Shown here piece by piece: positions 50,506-59,527 of a stretch of 64,000 nt of DNA (its first letter is position 1; each line of letters begins with the position of its first letter). The position numbers and the translations under genes are program-made. Under the pieces are notes generated by a model. That model was not told the origin of the DNA. It made no database searches and worked only from the letters and a program-made list of their open reading frames with translations. The DNA is from Rhodopseudomonas sp. P2A-2r (lineage in GTDB: Bacteria; Pseudomonadota; Alphaproteobacteria; Rhizobiales; Xanthobacteraceae): assembly GCF_026015985.1 (NCBI RefSeq), contig NZ_CP110389.1, positions 2,016,001 through 2,080,000 on the forward strand, read 5' to 3'.

Positions 50506-51270
50506 TTAGCTGGCCGCGGGCACGAAGGCGCCCGGCGGCACGTGGCCGTTGACATAGGCATGATGCAGCGCATCGAGCTGCACCCAGAGCACGTTGGTCT
50601 TGAAGATCAGCGCGTTGCACACCGCCTCGCGTTCGGCCGGCGTCCTGGCGTGCTGCTTGACATAGTCCAGTGCGAAATTGGCGTCGCGCGGCGCCTGGGT
50701 CAGCCGGCGCTTGAAATAGCTCATGATCTCCGGATTGACGAAGTCATAATGCTTCAGCATGCCGGCGATACGTTCTTCGTGCAGGTTCGGCGCGAACAGT
50801 TCGGTCAGCGAGGAGGCGATCGCCTCCAGCGGGCTCTTGTCGCGGACGAAATGCACATAGGCATCCACTGCAAATCGCGTCGCTGGCAGGATGCCCTCGG
50901 CGGATTCCACATAGGCGCGGTCGAGGCCGAGTCCTTCGGTCAGCTTCAGCCAGCGCTCGATGCCGCCTTCGCTGTCGGCATCGCCGTCATGGTCCTCGAT
51001 GCGGTGCCGCCATTCGATCCTTGTGGCGCGGTCGCGGAAGCGCGAGATCACCACGGCGTCCTTGATGGGAATGCTGCTCTGGTAATAATAGCGGTTGAGC
51101 GCCCAGGCCTGCACCTGGCTCTTGTTGAGTTTGCCGCCATGCAGCAATCCGTGAAACGGATGCAGGTTATGATAGCGGGTTGCGCCGATCTGTCGCAGCG
51201 TCGCTTCGAGATCCTCGGCGCTGTCGAGCCGGGTGGAGGTGTCCAGTGAAAAGGCGGTGGTTGCGTTCAC
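50506..51270 (-). CDS. pqqC: PqqC, pyrroloquinoline-quinone synthase
   Basis: A 254-residue cofactorless oxidase for the last ring closure and oxidation of PQQ. It has YHNLHPFHGLLHGGKLNKSQ, WALNRYYYQSSIPIKDAVVISR, WRHRIEDHDGD, and SLTELFAPNLHEERIAGMLKHY, with the conserved His/Tyr/Arg active-site pattern of the TenA-like fold. I use GTG at 51270, which overlaps the pqqB stop (GTGA) and follows GGAG by eight bases. Confidence 0.95.
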   Translation of the reverse strand: MNATTAFSLDTSTRLDSAEDLEATLRQIGATRYHNLHPFHGLLHGGKLNKSQVQAWALNRYYYQSSIPIKDAVVISRFRDRATRIEWRHRIEDHDGDADSEGGIERWLKLTEGLGLDRAYVESAEGILPATRFAVDAYVHFVRDKSPLEAIASSLTELFAPNLHEERIAGMLKHYDFVNPEIMSYFKRRLTQAPRDANFALDYVKQHARTPAEREAVCNALIFKTNVLWVQLDALHHAYVNGHVPPGAFVPAAS

Positions 51271-52217
51271 AGCGTGATCTCCATCCCGTCTGCAGGAATT
51301 TGCCAACCGGCGCCCTCGGCCACCGCGCGTTCGACGGAATCGGGACGAAGCGCCGGATTCGAATTGTTGATGTGCAGGAAAATCTTTCTTTCGACATTGA
51401 CTTGGGCCAATGCGGCGATGGCGCCATCGTCGCCGGACATCGCGATGTGCCCCATGTTCTGCCCGGTCTTGTGGCCGAGGCCCTGCGCGATCAGTTCGTC
51501 GTCGCGCCAGACCGTGCCGTCGAAGAACACCAGCGGCGCACCGTCCAACCGTGCCGCGAGTTCCGGCGAGACCCGCGCGCAGGCGGCGATGAAGTACAGA
51601 TGGCGCCCGCTGCTCTTGTCGGCGATGCGCAGGCCGAGCGTGTCGCCGGCGTCGTCGCCGCCGGTCGGATGCGCCTTGCCTTCGAGATACCAGGCGCCCT
51701 TGCCGGGCACCGCGAACGGCAGCACTTCGAGGCCGGAGGCCGAGCCATCGACCAAAGTCGGCTCGAACGCCTCGTCGATGCGGATCGGCTTGCGGCGCAC
51801 GTTGGTCTCGCTGAGCACGTTGAAAATGCTGTTGTCCTTGAGGATCGCCAGCACGCGATCATGTGCGTAGACGGTAAATGGCGAGCCTTCGCGCATCGAC
51901 AAGAGGCCGGCGACAGCATCGACCTCGCTATTGGTCAGGATCACGCCGGCAATCGGGCTATGACGCAGATGGCCCGGTCTCGGATGCAGCTGCGGCGTCG
52001 CGGTGATCTGCTGGCGCAGATCCGGCGAAGCGTTGATGAGGAACCAGTTCTGATTGTCGGCGCTGACCGCGATGGACGCCTGGGTGCGGCGCAATGCGTT
52101 GTGCAATTCATTGTGATTGCGATGGTCGCCACGCGCCGCGACACAATTGGCGCATCCGCAATTCCATTGCGGAACCCCGCCGCCCGCTGCGGCCCCGAGA
52201 ACGACAACATTCAACAT
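51267..52217 (-). CDS. pqqB: PqqB, metallo-beta-lactamase-fold PQQ biosynthesis protein
   Basis: A 316-residue protein with the metallo-beta-lactamase fold. It starts MLNVVVLGAAAGGGVPQWNC with the Cys-rich CGCANC, then VILTNSEVDAVAGLLSMREG, YFIAACARVSPELA and MGHIAMSGDDGAIAAL. PqqB is thought to hydroxylate the Glu-Tyr dipeptide intermediate. The ATG at 52217 is 70 bases after the pqqA stop. It overlaps pqqC by four bases. Confidence 0.95.
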   Translation of the reverse strand: MLNVVVLGAAAGGGVPQWNCGCANCVAARGDHRNHNELHNALRRTQASIAVSADNQNWFLINASPDLRQQITATPQLHPRPGHLRHSPIAGVILTNSEVDAVAGLLSMREGSPFTVYAHDRVLAILKDNSIFNVLSETNVRRKPIRIDEAFEPTLVDGSASGLEVLPFAVPGKGAWYLEGKAHPTGGDDAGDTLGLRIADKSSGRHLYFIAACARVSPELAARLDGAPLVFFDGTVWRDDELIAQGLGHKTGQNMGHIAMSGDDGAIAALAQVNVERKIFLHINNSNPALRPDSVERAVAEGAGWQIPADGMEITL

Positions 52218-52287
52218 GACATCGCTCCGGGGCCTCAGCGACAGGACGTCTTCAGGTCGTGAAGGCGTCTGTTCCGCGCAGTCTGAC

Positions 52288-52368
52288 TTACTTGCGCGCT
52301 GCGCAGGCGTACATGTTGATTTCCATGCCGACTTGCACTTCAACGATCTTAGGTGCTTTCCAGGCCAT
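52288..52368 (-). CDS. pqqA: PqqA precursor peptide
   Basis: A 26-residue peptide (MAWKAPKIVEVQVGMEINMY followed by ACAARK). Glu16 and Tyr20 are the two residues cross-linked to form PQQ, in the canonical ExxxY motif. Two adjacent ATGs occur (52371 and 52368); the second has the better six-base spacing from GGGAG. It is the first gene of the pqq operon. An eight-base inverted repeat sits 18 bases upstream of the start. Confidence 0.96.
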   Translation of the reverse strand: MAWKAPKIVEVQVGMEINMYACAARK

Positions 52369-52385
52369 CATTATCTCCCACATGT

Positions 52386-52406
52386 TCTGCAGCCATACGC
52401 TGCAGA
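52386..52406 (-). promoter_or_regulatory. Inverted repeat in the pqqA 5' region (operator or leader hairpin)
   Basis: TCTGCAGC, five bases (GTATG on the minus strand), GCTGCAGA: a perfect eight-base inverted repeat, 18 bases before the pqqA ATG and close to its ribosome site. It could be a protein-binding operator or an mRNA hairpin controlling PqqA output. The rest of the 196-base gap to the DUF6894 gene holds presumed divergent promoters that I could not define. Confidence 0.45.
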
Positions 52407-52567
52407 CCATAACTCTAATACCCGGCCGGTAGTTCGTCACCTGTTTCATCACAAATTCGGTCACGCTGCGTCGCACAATAAGCGCGCCTTGCCGTTGCCT
52501 TATTGCAAATATTCTTGCACCGCACATATGGCGGAAGCGCGCCCCCAACCAGCAAAGTCCCGTGCCC

Positions 52568-52819
52568 ATGCCCCGTTATTTCTTCAATACCCGTCTCGGC
52601 GACGATCTGGTCCCCGACACCGAAGGCGAATTGTTGCGCGATCCCGATCAGGCCTGGAAGGTCGCGCGCGCCATGATCCGGGAGTTGCTGCAGACCGAGG
52701 CCACCGACGCCAAGCTTTTGAGTGCCGCGCTGGAGGTGACCGATGAGCACGGCGAGATCGTGCTTGAGTTTCCATTCAGCGAAGCCCTGCTGGATCTTCC
52801 GCAGCAGACGCGCCACTGA
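52568..52819 (+). CDS. DUF6894 family small protein
   Basis: An 83-residue acidic protein with the family start MPRYFFNTRLGDDLVPDTEG and the helix DPDQAWKVARAMIRELL, then a beta strand TDEHGEIVLEFPFSEALL. These proteins are numerous in Bradyrhizobium relatives and have no known function. The ATG at 52568 gives the usual N-terminus; a GTG two codons earlier is possible. It diverges from pqqA. The 144-base gap after it has no recognised feature. Confidence 0.8.
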   Translation: MPRYFFNTRLGDDLVPDTEGELLRDPDQAWKVARAMIRELLQTEATDAKLLSAALEVTDEHGEIVLEFPFSEALLDLPQQTRH

Positions 52820-52963
52820 CGTCATGCCGCGGCGCTGCGGGCGCACCGCGCCGCAATATATTTTTCGGCTGTGCGTCGGCGTCGGAATATCGGAAAGTCC
52901 CTCCGCCCCCGGGGTCGGCATGCGTGCCGTCTCAAGCAATGGGCACCTTGATGGGAGGAACCG

Positions 52964-54223
52964 ATGTCAATTCACGCGACCGCGCGTCTGGCTCTGCTTG
53001 CCAGCGCCTTCATCAGCCTGTTTGCGCTCGGCGCCGCGGCGCAGCAGCCGGCCAATGTGCCAGCCGCGCCCGCGGCTCTGCCGCCGGGATCGCCGTTGAT
53101 CGGCCGTCCCGCCGACAGCCCGGCCGCCGCAAAACTGGCGCCGGTGGCGCCGCCGCCGATTGCCTCCGCCGCCGACAAGCTGCCCACCGCCAAACTGAAG
53201 CTGCCGCCGGGCTTCAATATCGAGGTCTACGCCGCCGGCATGGCCAATGCGCGCACCCTGCGTGAAGGCGATAAGGGCACAGTGTTCGTGGGCTCCCGGC
53301 TCGTCGACAAGGTCTATGCGGTCATCAACAAGGACGGCAAACGGTCGGTCAAGGTGCTGGCCTCGGGCCTGTACCGGCCTAACGGTCTCGCCTTCAAGGA
53401 CGGCACGCTGTACATTGCCGAACTGTCGAAGATCTCGAAGATCGACAAGGTCGAGGACGTCCTCGAGAATCCGCCGAAGCCGAGCGTGATCTACGACGAC
53501 CTGCCGAAGGACGAGGCCCATGGCTGGAAGTTCATCGGCATCGGCCCGGACAACAAGCTCTATGTCCCGGTCGGCCAGCCCGGCAACAACGTGCTGCATG
53601 ACGACGCCCACGGCCAGATCCGCCGCATCAACCTCGACGGCTCCGGCGCCGAAGTGGTGGTGCGCGGCATGCGCAACAGCGTCGGCTTCGACTGGAATCC
53701 CGAAACCAAGCAGATGTACTTCACCGATAACGGTCGCGACTGGGTGTCGGAAACCGTGCCGGAGGACGAACTCAATCGCGTCAGCAAGGACGGCGAGAAT
53801 TTCGGCGCGCCCTATTGCCTGCAGGGCAATATCCTCGATCCGGAATTCGGCTGGGGCAAGTCCTGCGCCGACTACACCGCGCCGGTGGCGCTGCTCGGTG
53901 CCCACACCGCGGCGCTCGGCATGCGATTCTACACCGGCAAGATGTTTCCCGCCGCCTACAAGAACGCGATCTTCATCGCGCGCCACGGCTCCTGGAACAA
54001 GTCGCAGAAGCTCGGCGGCGACGTGGTCGTGGCGAAGCTGAACAAGGACGGCACGGTAAAATCCGTCGAGCCGTTCCTCACCGGCTTCCTCGACAACAAC
54101 AACTATCTCGGCCGTCCGGTCGACGTGCTGCCGCTGAAGGACGGCTCGCTGCTGGTGTCCGACGACTGGAACGGCGCGATCTATCGCATCACCTACGGCA
54201 AGCCGAAGGTGGCGGGGCAGTAG
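52964..54223 (+). CDS. PQQ-dependent sugar/sorbosone dehydrogenase-like beta-propeller, exported
   Basis: A 419-residue periplasmic protein with signal peptide [18 protein letters not shown] and a Pro/Ala-rich segment to about 75. A six-bladed propeller follows, with [90 protein letters not shown] and [20 protein letters not shown]. This matches soluble glucose dehydrogenase and sorbosone dehydrogenase families that use PQQ. It sits next to the pqq operon with a cytochrome gene downstream. The substrate is unknown. Confidence 0.85.
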   Translation: MSIHATARLALLASAFISLFALGAAAQQPANVPAAPAALPPGSPLIGRPADSPAAAKLAPVAPPPIASAADKLPTAKLKLPPGFNIEVYAAGMANARTLREGDKGTVFVGSRLVDKVYAVINKDGKRSVKVLASGLYRPNGLAFKDGTLYIAELSKISKIDKVEDVLENPPKPSVIYDDLPKDEAHGWKFIGIGPDNKLYVPVGQPGNNVLHDDAHGQIRRINLDGSGAEVVVRGMRNSVGFDWNPETKQMYFTDNGRDWVSETVPEDELNRVSKDGENFGAPYCLQGNILDPEFGWGKSCADYTAPVALLGAHTAALGMRFYTGKMFPAAYKNAIFIARHGSWNKSQKLGGDVVVAKLNKDGTVKSVEPFLTGFLDNNNYLGRPVDVLPLKDGSLLVSDDWNGAIYRITYGKPKVAGQ

Positions 54224-54230
54224 GGCTCCT

Positions 54231-54257
54231 TCACCTCTCCCCGCCTGCGGGGAGAGG
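54231..54257. repeat. Hairpin of the CTCTCCCC/GGGGAGAGG family (copy 5)
   Basis: CACCTCTCCCCGCCTGCGGGGAGAGG is a tight hairpin in the 79-base gap between the dehydrogenase and cytochrome genes. Confidence 0.72.
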
Positions 54258-54302
54258 AGCGCACCGCCGGTGCACCCGCTTGGCCAGCCGAAAGTTCAAT
54301 CG

Positions 54303-54869
54303 ATGCGTCTGCTATTTGCGTTCGTCCTGTCCTTCATCTCAACATCGTCCCTCCACGCCGCAACCATCGCCGAACGTGCCGCGCCGTGCCTCGCCTGCCA
54401 CGGCGACAGCGGCACGTCGCCAACCGAAAACATCCCCTCGCTCGGCGCGCAGCAGCCGGCCTACACGCTGATCCAGCTCTATATGTTTCGCGAACGGCTG
54501 CGCCTTGCCGATCCCATGAACGACATGGCCAAGGCGCTCACCGACGACGACCTGCGGTTGTTCTCGGATTTCATTGCCACGCTGCCGAAGCCGCAGCCGC
54601 CGGCCGAGGCCGGCGAGCCGGCACGGATGCAGCGCGCGAAAGCACTGACCGTGCAGTTTCACTGCGACTCCTGCCACAACGCCGACTTTGCCGGCCGCGA
54701 CAACATTCCGCGCATCGCCAATCAGCGCGAGGACTATCTCAACAAAACGCTGCGCGCCTACAAGGACAACAGCCGCCACGGCTACGATGCCACCATGGCC
54801 GACGTGATGCAGTCGGTCTCTGAGGTGCAGATCGATGATCTCGCGTATTTTCTGGCAAGGGTGAAGTAG
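54303..54869 (+). CDS. Dihaem cytochrome c (c4/c553-like), periplasmic
   Basis: A 188-residue exported cytochrome with signal peptide [20 protein letters not shown] and two CxxCH haem sites, CLACH (29-33) and CDSCH (121-125). Likely axial methionines are in the helices after each site ([20 protein letters not shown]). Two-domain c4/c553-type cytochromes commonly take electrons from periplasmic dehydrogenases. Its position after the PQQ propeller gene supports that pairing. The ATG at 54303 is chosen because it starts the signal peptide directly. Confidence 0.88.
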   Translation: MRLLFAFVLSFISTSSLHAATIAERAAPCLACHGDSGTSPTENIPSLGAQQPAYTLIQLYMFRERLRLADPMNDMAKALTDDDLRLFSDFIATLPKPQPPAEAGEPARMQRAKALTVQFHCDSCHNADFAGRDNIPRIANQREDYLNKTLRAYKDNSRHGYDATMADVMQSVSEVQIDDLAYFLARVK

Positions 54870-54898
54870 ACGTCGCCACTTCGTCCGCGCTCAGTCTG

Positions 54899-55016
54899 TC
54901 GTCCCCGCGAAAGCGGGGACCCAGTAAACACAGGCGCCAGCGATCCAAGCTCACGCACCTGTGTTGACTGGGGCGCCCGGTCCTGGCGCGCAATTGCGCC
55001 AGGCCGGGCGATGACA
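54899..55016. repeat. Inverted repeat, GTCCCCGCGAAAGCGGGGAC...GGGCGATGACA family
   Basis: A GTCCCCGCGAAAGCGGGGAC hairpin followed by CCAGTAAACACAGG is mirrored by CCTGTGTTGACTGGGGCGCCC, a GGCGCGCAATTGCGCC hairpin and CCGGGCGATGACATCGC. It is related to the unit at 17946-18049 (shared CCAGTAAAC and GGGCGATGACA). Confidence 0.65.
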
Positions 55017-55089
55017 TCGCGTCTGGTGGCGGCTACCCACTCAAAAATCTCTTGATATAAATCCTATTTAGGACTATTAGTTTCTCGTC

Positions 55090-55490
55090 CTGCTCAACGA
55101 GGGGCGCTGTCATGAGGCGTCTTGAGGGTGGAGCAGGATGCGGTGTCCCGCGCGTGTGCCTCGCAAGCACACCCCGGGAGGCTGGAGGTCACCGTCCGGG
55201 CCCTACTACGGGGGCTCTGCCGCTCTGTGTCGGCTGGACGTGGACAGTGACAAGGCGGGGAAAGCCCGCTGGAAACTGTCCCGGAAGAACGGTCCCTCAG
55301 CCATAAACCCCGCGGTGGCGCGCCCGCAGGCGCCGCGATCCGCAGTAATGCGGCTCGCGTCCCAACCACCACAACCGCGCCTGCCGGCGCCCCGCTCCCC
55401 TCATGTCCCGAGGGGAGGACTGCTCATACCTCGGACGCATCATGCGCCGCGAGAATGCGGGAGCTTGGCCGATTGGCCTTCTCGCCCCGG
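55090..55490 (+). other. Structured GC-rich non-coding block of unknown nature
   Basis: About 400 bases with no gene I can support, upstream of the amidase gene. It contains many short hairpins, including GTGTGC-CTCGCAA-GCACAC (about 55154-55172), GGCGGGG-AAA-GCCCGC, CCGCA-GTAA-TGCGG and GTCCCGAGGGGAGGAC. An open frame runs across it into the amidase but has no protein-like character. I have an impression of near-identical blocks elsewhere in Bradyrhizobium genomes, which I cannot confirm. It could be an ncRNA or a dispersed repeat. Confidence 0.5.
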
Positions 55491-55524
55491 CTGCGATAAC
55501 AACCCATCGAGCAAGGAGCACTGC

Positions 55525-56928
55525 ATGAACGATCTCTGGCGTCTGTCGGCCACCGACCTGGCCGCGCTGATTCGCAACCGCAAGGTCTCGGCAAAGGAAG
55601 CGACGATCGCGGGCCTGGCGCGGCTCGACGCGGTCAATCCGGCGATCAACGCCGTGGTCGAGCATCGCCCGGACGAGGTGATGGCGCGGGCCGAGGCGAT
55701 CGACGCGGCGATCGCGCGTGGCGACGATGTCGGGCCGCTCGGCGGCGTGCCGGTGACCGTGAAGGTCAATATCGATTATGCCGGCTACGCCACCACCAAT
55801 GGCGTCAACATCCAGCGCGGCATCCTGCCGACCGCCAACAGTCCGGTGATCGACAATCTGCACAAGGCCGGCGCGGTGATCCTCGGCCGCACCAATTGCC
55901 CGGCCTTCTCCTATCGCTGGTTCACCACCAACCAGATTTACGGCGATACCAAAAATCCGCGCGATCCCTCGCTGACGCCGGGCGGTTCGTCCGGTGGCGC
56001 AGGTGCCGCGGTTGCCGCCGGCATCGGGCATATCGCCCACGGCACCGACATCGCCGGTTCGATCCGCTATCCCGCCTATGCCTGCGGCGTGCATGGCTTG
56101 CGGCCGACGCTCGGCCGCATCGCCGCCTACAACGCCGCGCTGCCGGAGCGCATCATCTCCGGGCAGATCACCGCGGTGTCCGGGCCGCTGGCGCGCACCA
56201 TCAACGATGTCAGGCTCGGCCTGGCGGCGATGGCGCAGCCGGACGTGCGCGATCCCTGGTGGGTGCCGGCGCCGCTTGTCGGCCCCGCACGCGACAAGCG
56301 CGCGGCCCTGTGCCTGCGGCCCGACGGACTCGAAATATCAGCCGAGGTCGAAGCCGCCGTGCGCGACGCCGGCCAGCGGCTGCAGGCGGCCGGCTGGATC
56401 GTCGAGGAGGTCGGCAATACGCCGGCGCTGCGCGAGGCCGCCGACCTGCAGACCCAGATCTGGTTCGGCGACGGCTACCAGGGCATGGTCGATGCTGCCG
56501 AGCGCGAGGGCGATCCCGGCGCGATCGCCTGCCTGCGCGGCCAGAAGCGCAAGCTGGAGGGTTTCGAGAATGGCGGGTTGTCGCGGGCGCTGGTGCGCCG
56601 CTCCACCTTCGTGCGCGACTGGGAACTGTTCCTGCAGACCTATGCGGTGGTGCTGATGCCGGTGTCCGGCGAGTTGCCGTTCCCCGACGGGCTCGACCTG
56701 CAGGGCGACGCGGCGTTCGAGCGGGTGTGGCGGGCGCAGATGCCGCAGATCGGCATTCCCTTCATGGGCCTGCCGGCGCTGGCGGTGTCCACCGGCATGG
56801 TCGGGCCCGTGCCGGTCGGCGTGCAGGTGGTGGCCGGCCGCTACCGCGAGGATCTCTGCCTCGCGGCCGGCGAGGCGATCGAGGCGGGTGGACCTGCCGT
56901 GTCGGTGGCCGATCCGGTCCTGGCGTGA
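55525..56928 (+). CDS. Amidase (amidase-signature family)
   Basis: A 467-residue hydrolase with the Ser-cisSer-Lys triad of the family: Lys in PVTVKVNIDYAGY, the first Ser in the LTPGGSSGGAGAAVAAGIG signature, and the nucleophile Ser in GTDIAGSIRYPAY. The length is normal. These enzymes hydrolyse amides to acid and ammonia; the substrate (aryl or aliphatic amide) cannot be told. The ATG follows AGGAGCACTGC. A longer open frame upstream is in the structured block and is rejected. The glutathione peroxidase gene follows after 17 bases. Confidence 0.9.
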   Translation: MNDLWRLSATDLAALIRNRKVSAKEATIAGLARLDAVNPAINAVVEHRPDEVMARAEAIDAAIARGDDVGPLGGVPVTVKVNIDYAGYATTNGVNIQRGILPTANSPVIDNLHKAGAVILGRTNCPAFSYRWFTTNQIYGDTKNPRDPSLTPGGSSGGAGAAVAAGIGHIAHGTDIAGSIRYPAYACGVHGLRPTLGRIAAYNAALPERIISGQITAVSGPLARTINDVRLGLAAMAQPDVRDPWWVPAPLVGPARDKRAALCLRPDGLEISAEVEAAVRDAGQRLQAAGWIVEEVGNTPALREAADLQTQIWFGDGYQGMVDAAEREGDPGAIACLRGQKRKLEGFENGGLSRALVRRSTFVRDWELFLQTYAVVLMPVSGELPFPDGLDLQGDAAFERVWRAQMPQIGIPFMGLPALAVSTGMVGPVPVGVQVVAGRYREDLCLAAGEAIEAGGPAVSVADPVLA

Positions 56929-56945
56929 GCGACAGGAGCGCGGCG

Positions 56946-57422
56946 ATGGCGAGCATCTACGATTTTTCGGCCCGCAGCCTGGCCGGTCAGGACGTCTCGC
57001 TCAGGGCCTATGAGGGCAGGGTGCTCTTGATCGTCAACACCGCCAGCGCCTGCGGGTTCACGCCGCAATATCGCGGCCTCCAGGCGCTGCAGGAAAGCCT
57101 TGCGCCGCGCGGCTTTTCGGTGCTGGGCTTCCCGTGCAACCAGTTCGGCGGCCAGGAGCCGGGCGAAGCGAGCGCGATCGGGGAGTTCTGCGCCGGCACC
57201 TACGGCGTTACCTTTCCCATGTTCGATAAAATCGAGGTGAATGGCGGCAACGCGCATCCATTGTATAATTTCCTGAAATCTGAAAAGCCGGGATTGCTGG
57301 GCGCGGCGATCAAGTGGAATTTCACCAAATTCCTGGTCGACCGTTCCGGCAAGGTGATCGCGCGTTATGCGCCGACCACCAAACCTGAATCGCTAAAAGA
57401 AGAAATCGAGGCGCTGCTATGA
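56946..57422 (+). CDS. Glutathione/thioredoxin peroxidase (BtuE-type)
   Basis: A 158-residue thiol peroxidase that reduces hydroperoxides. The peroxidatic Cys36 is in NTASACGFTPQY, Gln in FPCNQFGGQEPG, and Trp/Asn in IKWNFTKFLVD: the conserved Cys-Gln-Trp-Asn set. FPCNQF supplies the second cysteine. Many bacterial members use thioredoxin rather than glutathione. It is coupled to DUF3297 by an ATGA overlap and probably shares a transcript with the amidase. Confidence 0.93.
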   Translation: MASIYDFSARSLAGQDVSLRAYEGRVLLIVNTASACGFTPQYRGLQALQESLAPRGFSVLGFPCNQFGGQEPGEASAIGEFCAGTYGVTFPMFDKIEVNGGNAHPLYNFLKSEKPGLLGAAIKWNFTKFLVDRSGKVIARYAPTTKPESLKEEIEALL

Positions 57423-57682
57423 CCGAGAACAACGAAGCCGTTACCGTCGAATTGCCCGACCGCCTCTCCACCGATCCGCGCAGCCCGTTCTACAACGCCG
57501 AGGTACTGCAGCGCGATGTGGGCATTCGTTTCAAGGGCGTCGAGCGCACCAATGTCGAGGAATATTGCGTCAGCGAAGGCTGGGTCCGCGTTCCCGCCGG
57601 CGCCGCCAAGGACCGCTACGGCAATCCGCTGATGATCAAGCTCAGCGGCCCGGTGGAGCCATATTTCCGCGACGAGGCCTGA
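57419..57682 (+). CDS. DUF3297 family protein
   Basis: An 87-residue protein, MTENNEAVTVELPDRLSTDP ... GIRFKGVERTNVEEYCVSEG, ending VEPYFRDEA. The sequence fits DUF3297, a small glutathione-peroxidase-associated family of unknown function. The overlap with the peroxidase stop (57419-57422) indicates coupled translation, hinting at an accessory role in peroxide defence. Confidence 0.87.
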   Translation: MTENNEAVTVELPDRLSTDPRSPFYNAEVLQRDVGIRFKGVERTNVEEYCVSEGWVRVPAGAAKDRYGNPLMIKLSGPVEPYFRDEA

Positions 57683-57694
57683 GCGGCCAAACTG

Positions 57695-57742
57695 TCAGTC
57701 CGGGGCGCGACGGCGTGAGCCGGTCGCGAGCCCGGAACGACA
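57695..57742. repeat. Palindrome of the GTCCGGGGCGCG...CCCGGAACGAC family
   Basis: GTCCGGGGCGCGACGGCGTGAGCCGGTCGCGAGCCCGGAACGAC folds on itself and is related to the unit at 2713-2751. It lies after the DUF3297 gene and may end that transcript. The rest of the gap to the ABC gene should hold its promoter, which I cannot define. Confidence 0.55.
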
Positions 57743-57893
57743 GAAGCGACCGTTGGCTAGCAAAAAGGCGGCTCCCGCATAAATTTGAAGCTTAAAGCAA
57801 TGGCGGTTTCCCGCTATGCTGCGGCAGCAGACGGGATGGACTCGCCCGAGCCGTCATGGTTGCAATGCGTTCATGACCAATGAAGGACCGGGA

Positions 57894-58745
57894 ATGAAGG
57901 TGGTGACGCTGCGTTCGGATGTTCAGGCCGGGTCGGATCCGTTGGTCGGTCGCGCCGCGGCGCCGGCGATGATCGACATCGATCACGTCTCGCAGACCTT
58001 CCAGACCTCCGGCCGGCAAAGCCATCTGGCGCTGTCGGACATCAACCTCAGCATCGAGGACGGCGCCTTCGTTTCCATCCTCGGGCCATCGGGCTGCGGC
58101 AAGTCGACCTTGCTCTACATCGTCGGCGGCTTCGTGCAGCCCTCCGAAGGCGTCGCCCGCGTCAAGGGCAAGGCGATCACCGGACCTGGTCCCGATCGCG
58201 GTCCGGTGTTTCAGGAATTCGCGCTGTTTCCCTGGAAGAACGTGCTCGGCAATGTGATGTACGGGCTGCGCCAGCAGGGCGTGAAGCGCGCCGAAGCCGA
58301 GACGCAGAGCCGCCGCCTGCTCGAAATGGTCGGCCTCAAGGGCTACGAGAACTTTTATCCGAAAGAACTTTCCGGCGGCATGAAGCAGCGCGTGGCCATC
58401 GCGCGCACGCTGGCCTATCATCCCGAAGTGCTGCTGATGGACGAGCCGTTCGGTGCGCTCGATGCGCATACCCGCACGCGCTTGCAGAACGACCTGCTCA
58501 ACATCTGGGAGCGCGACCGCAAGACCGTGCTGTTCGTCACCCACTCGGTCGAGGAAGCCGTCTTCCTGTCCGACAAGGTGGTGGTGATGACGCGCTCGCC
58601 AGGCCGCATCAAGGTGGTCGTCGACATCGACCTGCCGCGTCCTCGCAAGCGCGCCGAACTGCTGCTCGACCCGCGCTATCAGAAATACGTCGTCGACATC
58701 GAGAAGATGATCGACGACACCGGCGACGACGGGTTGCACGCATGA
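57894..58745 (+). CDS. ABC transporter ATP-binding protein (NitT/TauT/SsuB-type)
   Basis: A 283-residue ATPase: Walker [12 protein letters not shown]-loop [13 protein letters not shown], signature [19 protein letters not shown], Walker [16 protein letters not shown], switch His in FVTHSVEEA. The segment [14 protein letters not shown] is typical of nitrate/sulfonate/taurine-type importers. I prefer ATG 57894 because AAGGA lies six bases before it; ATG 57873 is possible. It overlaps the first permease by four bases. The specificity is unknown, as no binding protein is adjacent. Confidence 0.9.
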   Translation: MKVVTLRSDVQAGSDPLVGRAAAPAMIDIDHVSQTFQTSGRQSHLALSDINLSIEDGAFVSILGPSGCGKSTLLYIVGGFVQPSEGVARVKGKAITGPGPDRGPVFQEFALFPWKNVLGNVMYGLRQQGVKRAEAETQSRRLLEMVGLKGYENFYPKELSGGMKQRVAIARTLAYHPEVLLMDEPFGALDAHTRTRLQNDLLNIWERDRKTVLFVTHSVEEAVFLSDKVVVMTRSPGRIKVVVDIDLPRPRKRAELLLDPRYQKYVVDIEKMIDDTGDDGLHA

Positions 58746-59527
58746 TCACGCCGCGCGCGCTGCTCGCGAAGTCCGCGCCGCTGCTGGCCTGCATCGGCCT
58801 GCTGTGCCTCTGGCAGGTGGCCTCGATGAGGCTTGAGACCGAGAGCTTCCCGACAGCCTGGGAATCCCTGCGCGCGGTGCCGTCGATTCTCGGCGACAAG
58901 GAATCGCTGGTGAACATCGGCGCCTCATTGCGCCGCATGGCCATCGGCTTCAGTCTCGCGGTGCTGTTCTCGATTCCGCTGGGGCTCCTGATGGGTCGCC
59001 TGAAGAGCGTGGCGTCGTTCTTCAATCCGCTGCTGATGATCGTCTATCCGGTGCCGAAAGCCGCGCTGATGCCGATCATTATGCTGTGGATGGGCGTCGG
59101 CGAATTCTCCAAGATCTTGGTGATCTTTCTCGGCGTCAGCCTGCCGATCATCTATCACTCCTTCCAGGGCGGCAAAGCCGTCGAAGAGAAAATGCTGTGG
59201 TCCGGCGCGGCCATGGGCCTGTCCGCGGCGCAGCGCATGTTCCGCATCGTGCTGCCGGCGGCGCTGCCGGAAATCCTCACCGGCTGCCGCACCGGGCTGG
59301 TGCTGGCGCTGATCACCATGGTGACCTCCGAGATGATCGCGCGGCAGTCCGGTGCCGGCAACATCCTGTTCAACGCCCTCGACATGGCGCAGTACGACAC
59401 CGTATTCGCGATGATCATCGTGATTGGCGCCATGGGCATCATTCTCGATGCCGCCTTCGAGAAGCTGCGCTTTGCGTTGGTGAAATGGTCGCAGCCGCGC
59501 CACGACATGCCGTTGAGCTTCACATGA
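58742..59527 (+). CDS. ABC transporter permease 1 (NitT/TauT family)
   Basis: A 261-residue inner-membrane permease with about six spans and the EAA loop for ATPase contact ([20 protein letters not shown], then [20 protein letters not shown]). Overlaps: ATGA with the ATPase and ATGA with permease 2. Residues 90-135 ([24 protein letters not shown]) are typical of SsuC/TauC. It forms a channel with the second permease, probably as a heterodimer. Confidence 0.9.
   Translation: MITPRALLAKSAPLLACIGLLCLWQVASMRLETESFPTAWESLRAVPSILGDKESLVNIGASLRRMAIGFSLAVLFSIPLGLLMGRLKSVASFFNPLLMIVYPVPKAALMPIIMLWMGVGEFSKILVIFLGVSLPIIYHSFQGGKAVEEKMLWSGAAMGLSAAQRMFRIVLPAALPEILTGCRTGLVLALITMVTSEMIARQSGAGNILFNALDMAQYDTVFAMIIVIGAMGIILDAAFEKLRFALVKWSQPRHDMPLSFT

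Noticed and set aside
55138..55524. N-terminal extension of the amidase by 129 codons, and small ORFs within 55094-55372
   Set aside because: The translations are low-complexity, Arg/Pro-rich and not amidase-like. The ATG at 55525 has a good ribosome site.
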